64,000 nucleotides of DNA from Hyphomicrobiales bacterium (GCA_947455025.1 CANGLU010000003.1:19867-83866); one strand, 5' to 3'; positions 45,585-57,000 are shown, counted from the stretch's first letter. Program-made: numbers and translations. The notes: generated from the sequence alone by a model not told the origin.

Positions 45585-47381
45585 TTAATTCCGGTCAAAT
45601 TGCAGTGTTGCTAAGCGGGCATATAGGCCACCGAGTTGAACGAGTTCGGTATGGGTGCCTTGTTCAACAATCTTGCCCTGGTCCATCACTAAAATTCGGT
45701 CCGCATTGACGATGGTGGAAAGGCGATGCGCGATGACAATCGTTGTGCGGCCTTCCATCAATCGATCAAGTGCCGATTGCACCAGCGTTTCATTCTCAGC
45801 ATCGAGCGCCGAGGTTGCTTCATCAAGCAGCAAAATAGGTGCATCTTTTAGAATGGCGCGCGCAATGGAAATGCGTTGGCGCTGCCCGCCCGAAAGCGTC
45901 ACGCCGCGTTCGCCGATGCGTGTGTCATAGCCTTCGGGCCAGTTGCTCACAAAACTATCGACAATCGCCCGTTCAGCCGCAGCTTTGATGTCGGCATCAG
46001 AAGCATTGGGGCTGCCATAGCGGATATTATCGCCCAAGCTTGTGCCGAAAATCATGCTTTCCTGCGGCACCAATGCAATCCGGGCTCTTAAGGCGCGAGG
46101 ATCAACGTCTCGAATGGGTAGTCCATCAACGATAATTTCGCCCGATGTCGCGTCGTAAAACCGCAACAGCAATTGCATGATCGTGCTTTTACCCGCGCCC
46201 GATGGACCGACAATCGCGATCCTTTCGCCTTGCTTGACGGAAAAGCTGACACCATCCAGCACAGGTTCGTTAGGACGGGAGGGATAGGCAAAGCTCACAT
46301 CGTTAAATTCAATGGTGCCTTTAGGTGGGTCCGGCAATAATTTGGGGTTAGACGGCGCTCGAATAGAAGGCTCAATAGCTAGCAATTCGGCCAATCGACC
46401 GGCCGCCCCTGCAGCCGCGCTGACTTCGCCCCAGACTTGTGACAGTTCACCCAAACCGCCAGCAGCAAAGATGGCATAGAGCACAAATTGCGACAGGGTG
46501 CCGGGAGAAATCCGTCCGGCAAGCACGTCTTGCGCGCCATACCAAAGAATGCCCACGACGCTGGAAAATACAAGCGCGATACCGATTCCCGTAAGAAGCG
46601 ACCTTGCCCAGGTCGCATGACGCGCAGTTTCATAGGCTTCCTCGGCAGCATCCGAGAAACGCTGCATCGTCATCCGCTCAGCGACGAAGGCCTGCATCAC
46701 TCGCATGGCGCCGATCGCTTCCGTTGCATAGGCGGATGCATCGGCCAGACGATCTTGAGCGTCACGGGCGCGGTTTCTCACCGTGCGGCCGGATGCGACT
46801 AAGGGCAGTACGATAATTGGAATGGCCAGTGCGACAAGGCCGGAAAGGCGAGGGCTGGTGTAAACCATCATGGCACCCGCGCCTAAAAACAGCACGAGAT
46901 TGCGAAGCGCTACTGAAGCGCTCGATCCGAAGGCGGATTTAAGTTGTGTCGTATCGGCCGAAAGGCGCGAGACGATTTCTCCCGATTTCACGCCGTCGTA
47001 AAATCCCGCATCAAGGCGGGTTAAATGGTCGAATATGGCGGTCCGGATATCGGCCACGACCCGTTCGCCAAGGGTCATCACCAAATAATAGCGCGAGGCG
47101 CTGGCGGCGGCCAAGATCGTGACGACGACGATCATCATAGCAAAATAGCGGTCGATGAGGCCTGCGCCTTCGGTCGAGAAGCCAAAATCGATCATTCGCC
47201 GCACGGCCAAGGGAATGGCCAGCGTCGAACTTGACGCAATAATGAGGGCTATGAGGGCCAAAAAGATCCGCTTCCGGTAGCGCAAGGCATAGGGAACGAG
47301 CGGCAAAAGGGATTTGAGCGACGTACGAGGCCGCGCGGCGGGGGTCGACTCGCCGCTTTTTTGAAGCGTATCAACAGTCAT
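45585..47381 (-). CDS. ABC exporter, fused permease and ATPase (MsbA-like)
   Basis: 598 aa half-transporter. Six membrane helices occupy about residues 25-325; the ATPase has Walker A GPSGAGKSTIMQLL near residue 393, signature LSGGQRQRISIARAIL and Walker B ILLLDEATSALD. This is the ABCB lipid/drug exporter architecture, and it would work as a homodimer in the inner membrane. It is convergent with the OmpA-like gene (12-base gap). Substrate not predictable. Confidence 0.92.
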   Translation of the reverse strand: MTVDTLQKSGESTPAARPRTSLKSLLPLVPYALRYRKRIFLALIALIIASSSTLAIPLAVRRMIDFGFSTEGAGLIDRYFAMMIVVVTILAAASASRYYLVMTLGERVVADIRTAIFDHLTRLDAGFYDGVKSGEIVSRLSADTTQLKSAFGSSASVALRNLVLFLGAGAMMVYTSPRLSGLVALAIPIIVLPLVASGRTVRNRARDAQDRLADASAYATEAIGAMRVMQAFVAERMTMQRFSDAAEEAYETARHATWARSLLTGIGIALVFSSVVGILWYGAQDVLAGRISPGTLSQFVLYAIFAAGGLGELSQVWGEVSAAAGAAGRLAELLAIEPSIRAPSNPKLLPDPPKGTIEFNDVSFAYPSRPNEPVLDGVSFSVKQGERIAIVGPSGAGKSTIMQLLLRFYDATSGEIIVDGLPIRDVDPRALRARIALVPQESMIFGTSLGDNIRYGSPNASDADIKAAAERAIVDSFVSNWPEGYDTRIGERGVTLSGGQRQRISIARAILKDAPILLLDEATSALDAENETLVQSALDRLMEGRTTIVIAHRLSTIVNADRILVMDQGKIVEQGTHTELVQLGGLYARLATLQFDRN

Positions 47382-47605
47382 AAGCCCTAATTGGCAATGA
47401 ATGCGCCTTTTGTCCAGTTATCTTCAACGGATTGGCGGTTGCCGTATTTTTATTTTTATCCATGTCTTTTATTGAAAAAACCGGGTTTCACTTTTGGCGA
47501 GTGTGCGCTATAGGCACGTCTCACGATTTTTAAACCCATTGATCGGTGGCGTCGCAGCGTATAGCGCAAGTGCCGAAAAGGGGTGTCCCGAAAAGGATTA
47601 AGACG

Positions 47606-47839
47606 ATGAAGGCCGATATTCATCCCGACTACCACACGATTAAGGTCCTAATGACCGATGGAACGGAATTTTTCACGCGCTCGACCTATGGTAAGGAAGG
47701 CGATGTGATGCAGTTGGATATTGATCCGAATTCGCATCCGGCTTGGACGGGTGGATCGACGCAGATGCTCGATCGCGGCGGTCGTGTTTCGCGTTTTAAC
47801 AAGCGTTTTGAAGGCTTTGGCATCTCGGCCAAGAAGTAA
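47606..47839 (+). CDS. rpmE: 50S ribosomal protein L31
   Basis: 77 aa starting [19 protein letters not shown] at 47606; an upstream in-frame extension from 47546 is not protein-like. [20 protein letters not shown] and FNKRFEGFG are typical of alphaproteobacterial L31. The four zinc cysteines of the C+ type are absent, as is usual in this group. AAGGA precedes the start, and a strong terminator follows. Confidence 0.95.
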   Translation: MKADIHPDYHTIKVLMTDGTEFFTRSTYGKEGDVMQLDIDPNSHPAWTGGSTQMLDRGGRVSRFNKRFEGFGISAKK

Positions 47840-47859
47840 TCAACGCGTTTTGACGTTTA

Positions 47860-47889
47860 AAACCCGGCTTAAATGGCCGGGTTTTTTTA
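47860..47889 (+). terminator. Rho-independent terminator of rpmE
   Basis: AAACCCGGC (47860-47868) pairs with GCCGGGTTT (47876-47884), followed by a run of T. Its end overlaps the stop of the convergent DUF1465 gene by a few bases. Confidence 0.88.
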
Positions 47890-48435
47890 TGCCTTGGCGG
47901 TTGGTGCGCCAAAGGCGGATTTTAGCAACATTTGCTGCAAAGCGACGGCATTTCGGCCCGAAAGTCGCTCGGAATCGGTCTTTTCGACGTTAATTACGCT
48001 GTCGAGATGCTTGATGCGCGACTGCAACCGCACTGATTTATCGATTAATTCAACCAGTGCTTCAGGTAATGTAGCGACATGTTCGGGTGATAAAGGGGGG
48101 TCATTGCGGTGAATACGCATTTTCCCCAATTGGACACTTCCGTCATCGGCTGACATTTCACCCTCTGCAATCGAGCGTTGCACGAGGAGCCATGAGGCCA
48201 TCTGCATCAGCCGCGTGGTGAGACGCATGCTCTCATTGGCGTAAGTGAGGGCTGAAAGACGGGGTAAAAGGCGGGATTGTTCGCGGCCTTGTCCATCGAG
48301 ATAGGCAGCGGCCTCTTCCACAAGGGACATACCGTCCCGAAAAAGCGCTTTAAAGGCTTCGGACGAAGCAAATTGCCGGCCAAAAGCGATTGCTTTGACC
48401 GCCCTCACGCCTTGCAGGGCTTCTACATCTGCCAT
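47887..48435 (-). CDS. rcdA: DUF1465 family protein (RcdA, regulator of CtrA degradation)
   Basis: 182 aa, helical. FGRQFASSEAFKALFRDGMS, LVEEAAAYLDGQGREQSRLL and MRLTTRLMQMASWLLVQRSI match the DUF1465 family that includes Caulobacter RcdA, an adaptor delivering CtrA and other substrates to ClpXP. The variable acidic C-terminal part is present. It is convergent with rpmE and shares the strand with the DUF1192 gene 91 bases upstream. Confidence 0.82.
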   Translation of the reverse strand: MADVEALQGVRAVKAIAFGRQFASSEAFKALFRDGMSLVEEAAAYLDGQGREQSRLLPRLSALTYANESMRLTTRLMQMASWLLVQRSIAEGEMSADDGSVQLGKMRIHRNDPPLSPEHVATLPEALVELIDKSVRLQSRIKHLDSVINVEKTDSERLSGRNAVALQQMLLKSAFGAPTAKA

Positions 48436-48526
48436 CGGTCCCGACCTTTCGTGAACAGAGCCACGGGATCAAGTTTTTAATATACAGCATAGAATGCGAC
48501 TTGGCTCGTTAGGAGTTTGTTTACGG

Positions 48527-48727
48527 TTAACGCGCCTTAAAAATATCGGCGGCGGCGGATTTAACGGCCTGCTTCCGCTCAATTTCGGCCTGAAGTCGGA
48601 TGGCCTCGGCCTTTAGCTGTTCTATTCGCTCGTACAATTCATCGATCGACAACGACGCCAGATCCTGCCCGATGTCATGAGAGAGTTTTGCTTTGAGGGG
48701 ACGTTCATCGAGAAACGGGTCAACCAT
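48527..48727 (-). CDS. DUF1192 family small protein
   Basis: 66 aa. HDIGQDLASLSIDELYERIE and LKAEAIRLQAEIERKQAVKS give the conserved DUF1192 core with a short coiled coil. Function unknown. It is divergent from the quinone oxidoreductase gene and upstream of rcdA, an arrangement typical of Hyphomicrobiales. Confidence 0.82.
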   Translation of the reverse strand: MVDPFLDERPLKAKLSHDIGQDLASLSIDELYERIEQLKAEAIRLQAEIERKQAVKSAAADIFKAR

Positions 48728-48818
48728 AATCGCGCCACTTATCCTGCTAATGCTGTAAGGATATCATAATCTTCAAACCGCACTCTTCTCAAGTTTTGTT
48801 CGATGAAGGAACCATCCG

Positions 48819-49823
48819 ATGTCCACCACACTGCCTGAAACCATGCTTGCTATCGGGATCAAGACACCCGGCGGCCCGGAAGTATTGGTTCCTGAAACGC
48901 GTCCGGTTCCCGTGCCGGCCAAAGGGGAAATCCTCGTAAAAGTGGCGGCGGCGGGGGTTAATCGGCCGGATATTTTGCAACGCAAAGGCAATTACGCGCC
49001 ACCAAAGGGAGCATCGGATATTCCGGGACTTGAGATTTCCGGAGAGATTGTCGCGATGGGCGAGGGCGTAACCCGGTTTAAGATGGGTGCCCGCGTCTGC
49101 GCGCTAGTTCCGGGGGGCGGTTATGCGGGCTATTGCACCGTTCACGAAACCAATGCGCTGCCCATCCCCGATGGCCTAACGCTTACGGAGGCAGCGGGTA
49201 TCCCTGAGACATTTTTTACCGTGTGGACCAATGTCTTTGATCGTGGCGGGTTAAAGCCCAATGAAACACTGCTGGTTCATGGCGGCACGTCGGGCATCGG
49301 GACGACGGCCATTATGCTGGCCAAAGCATTCGGATCGCTGGTGATCATTACCGCCGGTTCGGCTGAGAAATGCCAAGCCACGCTCACAATCGGGGCCGAT
49401 AAGGCGATTGATTATCGCAAGCACGACTTTGTCGAAGAGGTTTTGGCGTTTACCGACGGCGTTGGTGCGAATGTAATCCTCGATATGGTCGGGGGAGAGT
49501 ATATCGCGCGAAATTATGCGGCGGCGGCGCGAGATGGCCGGATTGTCCAGATCGCGTTTCAAGGCGGCTCCAAAGTGGAAGTGGATTTTGCGCCGTTGAT
49601 GATGAAGCGGCTAACCCATACGGGCTCGACCCTTCGCCCCCGTTCGGTTGAGGAAAAAGCCATGATTGCTGAGGCGCTTGAAGCCAAAGTCTGGCCGCTT
49701 TTGGCGCAAGGCCAGTGCAAGCCGATTATTCACGCTACTTTTCCCCTCCATGAGGCGGTGAAAGCCCATCAAATGATGGAATCGGGTGTGCATACGGGAA
49801 AAATCATCCTCATGCCGTCCTAA
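48819..49823 (+). CDS. NAD(P)H quinone oxidoreductase, PIG3 family
   Basis: 334 aa, zinc-free medium-chain dehydrogenase. VKVAAAGVNRPDILQRKGNY at the N terminus and LVHGGTSGIGTTAIMLAKAF for the nucleotide fold (AxxGxxG variant) are typical of the PIG3/TP53I3 group. It probably reduces quinones with NADPH. It precedes trcR by 156 bases that hold a structured leader. Confidence 0.9.
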   Translation: MSTTLPETMLAIGIKTPGGPEVLVPETRPVPVPAKGEILVKVAAAGVNRPDILQRKGNYAPPKGASDIPGLEISGEIVAMGEGVTRFKMGARVCALVPGGGYAGYCTVHETNALPIPDGLTLTEAAGIPETFFTVWTNVFDRGGLKPNETLLVHGGTSGIGTTAIMLAKAFGSLVIITAGSAEKCQATLTIGADKAIDYRKHDFVEEVLAFTDGVGANVILDMVGGEYIARNYAAAARDGRIVQIAFQGGSKVEVDFAPLMMKRLTHTGSTLRPRSVEEKAMIAEALEAKVWPLLAQGQCKPIIHATFPLHEAVKAHQMMESGVHTGKIILMPS

Positions 49824-49882
49824 GCGGGAACAGGTTCTGATTGCATAAATCGCCTTCTCCGCGTATAGAGAGGCTAATCCCG

Positions 49883-49951
49883 CCAAGCACAGTGCTGTGG
49901 GGCTCCGGCCAAAAGCCGGTCGGAGCTTGCGACACTGTGCGTGAAACTTGG
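49883..49951 (+). ncRNA. Structured 5' leader of trcR (or small RNA)
   Basis: Nested pairings: CCAAG (49883-49887) with CTTGG (49947-49951); GCACAGTG (49887-49894) with CACTGTGC (49933-49940); and an inner stem GCTCCGGC (49902-49909) with GCCGG then CGGAGC (49915-49926) closed by an AAAA loop. The whole makes a long three-part hairpin 29 bases before the trcR start. I do not recognise a named RNA family. Confidence 0.5.
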
Positions 49952-49979
49952 CCCGTTCTGTTCGAGAAGGAAAAGACCG

Positions 49980-50681
49980 ATGACCGCAATTCCGTTGATG
50001 CCAAAAGCCACCGCTGTCTGGCTGGTTGATAACACGGCGCTGACCTTCGAGCAGATCGCCGAATTTTGCCATTTGCACCCTTTGGAAGTGAAGGGCATTG
50101 CGGATGGCGAAGTTGCCGCCGGCATTAAGGGCATGGACCCGGTGATGTATGAGCAATTGACGCGGGATGAGATTGAAAAGGCCGAGGCCGACGCCAATTA
50201 TCGGCTGAAGCTCAAGGTTTCTTCCGTGCGCTTGCCCGAGAAAAAGCGGACAAAGGGCCCACGCTACACACCTTTGTCGCGTCGTCATGACCGTCCGAAT
50301 GCTATTCTCTGGTTGGTCCGCAGCCATCCCGAGTTGAAGGACGCGCAGATCATGCGCTTGGTCGGCACGACCAAAACCACCATTCAGCAGGTTAAAGAGC
50401 GCACCCATTGGAATGCGGCGCAATTGCAGCCGATGGATCCGGTAACGCTGGGCCTTTGCACGCAGATCGATTTGGATTTCGAAGTGAACAAGGCTTCGAA
50501 GGATCGTCCGGTGATCGTTGATGAAGCCGCGCACACGTTGTTGCCAGCCGAAGTGACAACGGCGCGCGATAGCGCCGAGCCATTTGCCGGCTTCTCCGCC
50601 AAGCGCGAAGAAGTGCAGGAAGAGGCGATTGACGTTGATTCCGTCTTCTCGAAGCTGAAGCAGCTTAAAACCGCCGAATAA
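49980..50681 (+). CDS. trcR: Cell cycle transcriptional regulator TrcR (DUF1013)
   Basis: 233 aa from the ATG at 49980, preceded by GAAGGAAAA; an upstream ATG at 49941 lies close to the leader hairpin. Characteristic segments are AVWLVDNTALTFEQIAEFCH, LEVKGIADGEVAAGIKGMDP and LVGTTKTTIQQVKERTHWN, the last looking like a helix-turn-helix. DUF1013 proteins are conserved alphaproteobacterial regulators linked to the cell cycle. A strong terminator follows. Confidence 0.88.
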   Translation: MTAIPLMPKATAVWLVDNTALTFEQIAEFCHLHPLEVKGIADGEVAAGIKGMDPVMYEQLTRDEIEKAEADANYRLKLKVSSVRLPEKKRTKGPRYTPLSRRHDRPNAILWLVRSHPELKDAQIMRLVGTTKTTIQQVKERTHWNAAQLQPMDPVTLGLCTQIDLDFEVNKASKDRPVIVDEAAHTLLPAEVTTARDSAEPFAGFSAKREEVQEEAIDVDSVFSKLKQLKTAE

Positions 50682-50713
50682 TTTGGCTGAATGGTCCGGC
50701 GCTAAGCCTTTTT

Positions 50714-50749
50714 AAAACCACCCCGTCTTGATCGACGGGGTGGTTTTTT
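50714..50749 (+). terminator. Rho-independent terminator of trcR
   Basis: AAAACCACCCCGTC (50714-50727) pairs with GACGGGGTGGTTTT (50734-50747) and runs into T residues. A textbook strong terminator. Confidence 0.92.
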
Positions 50750-50778
50750 ATTGGTGGGTTGTAAAAAAGTCGGGCCGT

Positions 50779-50802
50779 CGACAAATTTATGTCAATTTGT
50801 CG
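50779..50802. promoter_or_regulatory. 24-bp palindrome upstream of pal
   Basis: CGACAAATT (50779-50787) and AATTTGTCG (50794-50802) are exact inverted copies around TATGTC, 78 bases before the pal start. This has the size and symmetry of a dimeric regulator operator. The regulator is not known. Confidence 0.45.
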
Positions 50803-50880
50803 CGTTACCGGAACGCTCTGTTAACCATCATGGCGTTAAACCGACCTCCAGATCGGTTAAACTCGTTTAGGAGCTCGGTA

Positions 50881-51390
50881 ATGCTGCAATCAATCGGAAC
50901 GTTCAGATCGCTGAAATTGGTATTCGCGCTAGGCGCGGCTTTGGCCTTGGCGGCTTGCGCCTCGGATAAGGCAACGACGGGTGCAGGCGACATGGCTGGC
51001 CTGGGTGCAGGCGGCGCAGCAACGCCCGGCAGCGCACAGGATTTCTCGACCAATGTTGGTGATCGGGTGTTCTTTGAATCCGACTCGTCGGATTTGACAT
51101 CAACATCGACGGCAACCCTCGACAAGCAGGCGCAGTGGTTGAACCAATATGGTACCTACAAGATCATGGTTGAAGGTCATGCCGATGAGCGCGGAACGCG
51201 CGAATATAACTTTGCGCTTGGCCAACGCCGTGCCCAAGCCACCCGCGATTATCTCGTGAGCAAAGGCGTATCCGCTTCCCGCCTGTCGACGAAATCATGG
51301 GGCAAGGAAAAGCCAGTCGCCGTTTGCGACGACATCTCCTGCTGGTCGCAAAACCGTCGTGCGGTCACCACGCTTTCCGGCGGCAATTAA
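50881..51390 (+). CDS. pal: Peptidoglycan-associated lipoprotein Pal
   Basis: 169 aa from the ATG at 50881 (GGAG upstream); the open frame further upstream is noise. Lipoprotein signal peptide with lipobox LAAC (acylated Cys near residue 26), then an OmpA-like domain with DRVFFESDSSDLT and MVEGHADERGTREYNFALG. It anchors the outer membrane to peptidoglycan through the Tol system. tolB is not upstream, unlike most relatives; cpoB, tilS, ftsH and glmM follow in the usual order. Confidence 0.95.
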   Translation: MLQSIGTFRSLKLVFALGAALALAACASDKATTGAGDMAGLGAGGAATPGSAQDFSTNVGDRVFFESDSSDLTSTSTATLDKQAQWLNQYGTYKIMVEGHADERGTREYNFALGQRRAQATRDYLVSKGVSASRLSTKSWGKEKPVAVCDDISCWSQNRRAVTTLSGGN

Positions 51391-51496
51391 TTCAACTGAT
51401 TATTCGTTCATGGTGGCGTTGTTCACCTTGCCATAATCTAGCCATCTGCACGGGCTTATGCTCATGCAGATGGTTTTCTTTTTGGGGCTATGTGCG

Positions 51497-52273
51497 ATGA
51501 AATTTCGGTTTGCTGTTCGGATGATGATCGTTTCCGTTTTCGTCGCGGGTGGCCTTTCAGCCTCCTTGGCGCAAGAGGATAACACCGAGGCGGATAATAC
51601 GGTTCGCATCATCAAGCTCGAAACCGTCATCCGCCAATTATCGGGCCAGATCGAAGAGCTGCAATTTGCCAATCGCAAGCTCGAAGACCAAATCAAACAG
51701 ATGCAAACGGGCACTGCAGGACAGGCTTCTCCTGCGCCTGCTAAAGCAACCGCAAGTGAATCCAATGCCGGCCCGATCGATTTGATGGCGGCCGCAAAGG
51801 GTGGCACGCCTGCGGTTCCCGCAGGGACGCTCGCGGCGCAGGCGGCCAATGCGAAAACGGCTCCGGCGCCCGCCGAACCTGCAGCACCGAAAGATGCAAA
51901 ATCGGATTTCGCCGCGGCTAAATCTTTGTTCCGAAGCGGTGACTTTGCCGGCAGCGCCAATGCGCTTCGGCAATTTTTGCAGACTTGGCCGAAAGATCCG
52001 TCTGTGACGGATGCTACATTGTTGTTGGGCGATGCTGAATATCGGCAAAAGCGGTATCCGGAAGCGGCGCAAAACTATCTCAAAATTGCGCAGGCGACGC
52101 CTGTTAGCCCTTCGGCTCCGGTTGCTTTTGCCAAATTGGGCGATGCGCTTGTCTCGATGGGACAAAAGCCACAGGCCTGCGCCACCTTTGCCGAATTCGG
52201 CAAGCGCTTTTCGGATGCTGAGGCGTCTTTGAAGGCGCGTGTTGAAAAGGCCAAAACGGGAGCGGGGTGCTGA
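51497..52273 (+). CDS. ybgF: Tol-Pal system protein CpoB (YbgF)
   Basis: 258 aa from the ATG at 51497, which begins a signal peptide (MIVSVFVAGGLSASLAQ). A short coiled coil (LETVIRQLSGQIEELQFANR) is followed by a Pro/Ala-rich linker and three TPR-like repeats (AKSLFRSGDFAGSANALRQF, TLLLGDAEYRQKRYPEAAQN, FAKLGDALVSMGQKPQACAT). CpoB coordinates outer-membrane constriction and cell wall synthesis. It overlaps tilS by 7 bases. Confidence 0.92.
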   Translation: MKFRFAVRMMIVSVFVAGGLSASLAQEDNTEADNTVRIIKLETVIRQLSGQIEELQFANRKLEDQIKQMQTGTAGQASPAPAKATASESNAGPIDLMAAAKGGTPAVPAGTLAAQAANAKTAPAPAEPAAPKDAKSDFAAAKSLFRSGDFAGSANALRQFLQTWPKDPSVTDATLLLGDAEYRQKRYPEAAQNYLKIAQATPVSPSAPVAFAKLGDALVSMGQKPQACATFAEFGKRFSDAEASLKARVEKAKTGAGC

Positions 52274-53295
52274 TCCGCTCGCTATCCTCTGAGCCGATCA
52301 CGGATGAAGAGGCAAAGTCTCTTTTTGCCTCGATGGAGCGCTTTTCGCATCTTCTTCTTGCTGTCTCGGGCGGCGCTGACTCGCTTGCCCTGATGGCGTT
52401 GGCGGCGGCGTGGACCAAAGCGCTCGGCCAAGACGCTCCCCGCGTGTCGGTTGCAACGGTCGATCATGTGTTGCGTCCAGAGGCTGCGGCAGAGGCGGCC
52501 TCGGTTGGGCAATTGGCCCGTGGCTTTGGTCTTGAACATGCCGTCTTGCGATGGGATGCCGATAAGCCTGCAACAGGGCTGCAAGAGGCCGCACGAGAGG
52601 CGCGCTATGCGCTCTTAGAAGCTCATATGCGATCGATTGGTGCGGATGCGCTGGTGCTGGCCCATCATGCGGATGATCAGGCTGAGACCGTCTTGATGCG
52701 GTTGAGCGCGGGCTCGGGTCTCACAGGGCTTGGCGGGATGGAGCAGGAAACGCGTTTGCGGGACAGTGTGCTTTTGCGTCCTTTGCTTAACGTGCCCGGC
52801 GCCCGCCTACGCGCCACGCTTGAAGCGGCCAATATCCGCCCGATGGAAGACCCTTCCAACGAAAATGCGCGGTTTACCCGCGTAAGGTTTCGCCAATCCT
52901 TGCCAGTGCTGGAAGCGGAAGGGTTTGACCGCATCAGGCTCGGCCGATTTGCCCGCCGGATGCAACGTGCGGACACCGCCCTCAGTCTTGCGGCCGATAG
53001 GGTTGGGCTTGCCGTTCAAGTGCCATCGGAAGAGGGCGCGCGATTTGCCGCAGCCCTATGGGACGAGCCTGACGAGATTATTTTGCGCGTGTTGGCCAAG
53101 GCAATATCGGCGGTTAATCCGGTCCCATCGGTTGACCTCTTTCGGTTGGAAGAGCTGCTGAATACGCTGAAAAAAGCGCGATTTGACGGCGTCGCCATCC
53201 GCCGGACCTTAGGGGGAACGCTTATTTCTCTCGTCCCCGACGGGATGATTTTAATCAAGCCTGAGGCGCCGCGTGGCGCGGCCCGGGAGGATTGA
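52267..53295 (+). CDS. tilS: tRNA(Ile)-lysidine synthase
   Basis: 342 aa, GTG start at 52267 overlapping the cpoB stop. PP-loop AVSGGADSLALMALAA near residue 35, followed by LAHHADDQAETVLMRLSAG and a MEDPSNEN motif, all diagnostic. It modifies C34 of the tRNA that reads AUA codons. It is shorter than the E. coli enzyme and lacks a large C-terminal domain, as often in alphaproteobacteria. Confidence 0.94.
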   Translation: MLIRSLSSEPITDEEAKSLFASMERFSHLLLAVSGGADSLALMALAAAWTKALGQDAPRVSVATVDHVLRPEAAAEAASVGQLARGFGLEHAVLRWDADKPATGLQEAAREARYALLEAHMRSIGADALVLAHHADDQAETVLMRLSAGSGLTGLGGMEQETRLRDSVLLRPLLNVPGARLRATLEAANIRPMEDPSNENARFTRVRFRQSLPVLEAEGFDRIRLGRFARRMQRADTALSLAADRVGLAVQVPSEEGARFAAALWDEPDEIILRVLAKAISAVNPVPSVDLFRLEELLNTLKKARFDGVAIRRTLGGTLISLVPDGMILIKPEAPRGAARED

Positions 53296-53412
53296 ACAAG
53301 GTTTTATTGCTCCTTCCCTTGGCAAGGCGGCTATTGCCCCCTAAATATAGGAGATGAAACGGGCTAGAAATGGATTCTCCATGTTCGCCCAAAACCGGTG
53401 TCTGGTCTGTCC

Positions 53413-55338
<1,926 letters not shown>

Positions 55339-55363
55339 TCCTCCTGAGCAACACCTATTCTGC

Positions 55364-55390
55364 AACGCCCGGCTCTGCCGGGCGTTTCTG
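55364..55390 (+). terminator. Terminator of ftsH
   Basis: AACGCCCGGC (55364-55373) and GCCGGGCGTT (55377-55386) form a perfect 10-bp stem with a 3-base loop, followed by a short T stretch. Confidence 0.75.
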
Positions 55391-55516
55391 CATTCAGGGT
55401 TTGTTCAGAAGAATAGTGTTTGACTTAATCCGAAACAAGAATTGACCGCGCTCAGGCTTGGCCCATCGCCTGCCTGGATTTAAAAGCGGATCATCCATTT
55501 GAACGAGGCACAGGGT

Positions 55517-56860
55517 ATGGCGCGTAAATATTTTGGTACCGACGGCGTTCGCGGCAAAGCCAATAAGATTATCACGCCGGATTTGGCGTTGCGCGTCGGG
55601 CAGGCGGCAGGCCTTGTGTTTCGTCGGGGCGAGCATCGCAACCGCGTCGTGATCGGCAAGGATACGCGGCTTTCGGGCTATATGATCGAAACCGCCTTGG
55701 TCGCAGGGTTCACCTCGGTCGGTATGGATGTGCTGCTCTTGGGCCCAATGCCGACGCCAGCCGTTGCCATGCTCACACGCTCGATGCGCGCCGATTTGGG
55801 CGTGATGATTTCCGCTTCGCACAATGCGTATGAAGACAATGGCATTAAATTGTTTGATCCGGACGGGTTTAAACTCTCGGATGAAACGGAGCTTGAAATT
55901 GAAGCGTTGATTGACGGCAACATCAATGAACGCCTCGCCGCCTCCGCCTCGCTGGGCCGTGCGAAGCGCATTGAAAGCGTGCATGCGCGCTATATCGAAT
56001 TTGCCAAGCGCACGCTGCCGCGCACGATGGATCTGGACGGCTTGCGCATCGTGATCGATTGCGCGAATGGCGCGGCCTATAAAGTGGCTCCCGAAGCCTT
56101 GTGGGAATTGGGCGCCGAAGTGTTTCCGATCGGCGTCGAGCCTGATGGGTTCAACATTAACCGCGATGTCGGCTCAACCGCGCCGAATGCGGTAATCCAG
56201 AAAGTGCGCGAGATGCGCGCTGATATTGGTATTGCGCTCGATGGCGATGCGGACCGTGTCATCATCGTTGATGAAAAAGGCCAAGTGGTTGATGGCGATC
56301 AGTTGATGGCGGTGATTGCCAAAAGCTGGAAAGACGATGGCCGCCTGACAAAGCCCGGCGTTGTGGCCACCATCATGTCCAATCTCGGCTTAGAACGTTA
56401 TCTTGGCGGCATTGGTTTGACGCTGGCGCGGACGGCGGTCGGTGATCGGTACGTGCTCGAACACATGCGCGAGCATGGGTTTAATCTTGGCGGCGAGCAA
56501 TCCGGCCATATGATCTTGTCGGATTATTCAACCACGGGTGACGGTTTGGTGGCCGCGCTGCAAGTGCTCGCCATGGTGAAGAAGCTCGGCAAGCCGGTGA
56601 GCGAAGTCTGCCATTTGTTTGATCCGCTGCCGCAGATCCTCAAAAATGTGCGCTACAAATCAGGTCAGCCTTTGAAGGACAAGCGCGTGGTGGAAGCCAT
56701 CGCCTCATCAACCGCGGTTCTGGGAGAGCGGGGTCGCTTGGTTATTCGCCCCTCCGGCACCGAGCCGGTCATCCGCGTGATGGCCGAAGGCGACGATCAA
56801 GCCTTGGTCGAGCGGGCGGTGAATGATGTGGTAGCCGCTTTGGGGCAGGTGGCGGCATAG
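55517..56860 (+). CDS. glmM: Phosphoglucosamine mutase
   Basis: 447 aa from the ATG at 55517, giving the standard start [15 protein letters not shown]. Catalytic serine Ser101 lies in [16 protein letters not shown], the metal loop is [11 protein letters not shown], and the sugar and phosphate loops are [19 protein letters not shown] and [15 protein letters not shown]. It makes glucosamine 1-phosphate for the cell wall. It ends with TAG. Confidence 0.96.
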   Translation: MARKYFGTDGVRGKANKIITPDLALRVGQAAGLVFRRGEHRNRVVIGKDTRLSGYMIETALVAGFTSVGMDVLLLGPMPTPAVAMLTRSMRADLGVMISASHNAYEDNGIKLFDPDGFKLSDETELEIEALIDGNINERLAASASLGRAKRIESVHARYIEFAKRTLPRTMDLDGLRIVIDCANGAAYKVAPEALWELGAEVFPIGVEPDGFNINRDVGSTAPNAVIQKVREMRADIGIALDGDADRVIIVDEKGQVVDGDQLMAVIAKSWKDDGRLTKPGVVATIMSNLGLERYLGGIGLTLARTAVGDRYVLEHMREHGFNLGGEQSGHMILSDYSTTGDGLVAALQVLAMVKKLGKPVSEVCHLFDPLPQILKNVRYKSGQPLKDKRVVEAIASSTAVLGERGRLVIRPSGTEPVIRVMAEGDDQALVERAVNDVVAALGQVAA

Positions 56861-56947
56861 AAGCAGCCTGATAGAACTCCGAATCTTTTTATCCCCAAAC
56901 CGACATTTATCGATTGACGCCATAAGTCCGTCCGCGTATCTCCATCA

Positions 56948-56994
56948 GCGGGACACCTCTCCCCAACGAGAGGCGCCCATCTGTGAGGATGGAG
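56948..56994 (+). ncRNA. serC leader RNA motif
   Basis: First hairpin: GGG (56950-56952) and CCTCTC (56956-56961) pair with GAGAGG (56968-56973) and CCC (56976-56978). Second hairpin: CCATC (56977-56981) with GATGG (56988-56992), which takes in the start of the GGAG ribosome binding site of serC. The two share bases 56977-56978 and so compete. Position and sequence agree with the serC motif described upstream of serC in alphaproteobacteria. What it senses is unknown to me. Confidence 0.72.
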
Positions 56995-57000
56995 AAAACG

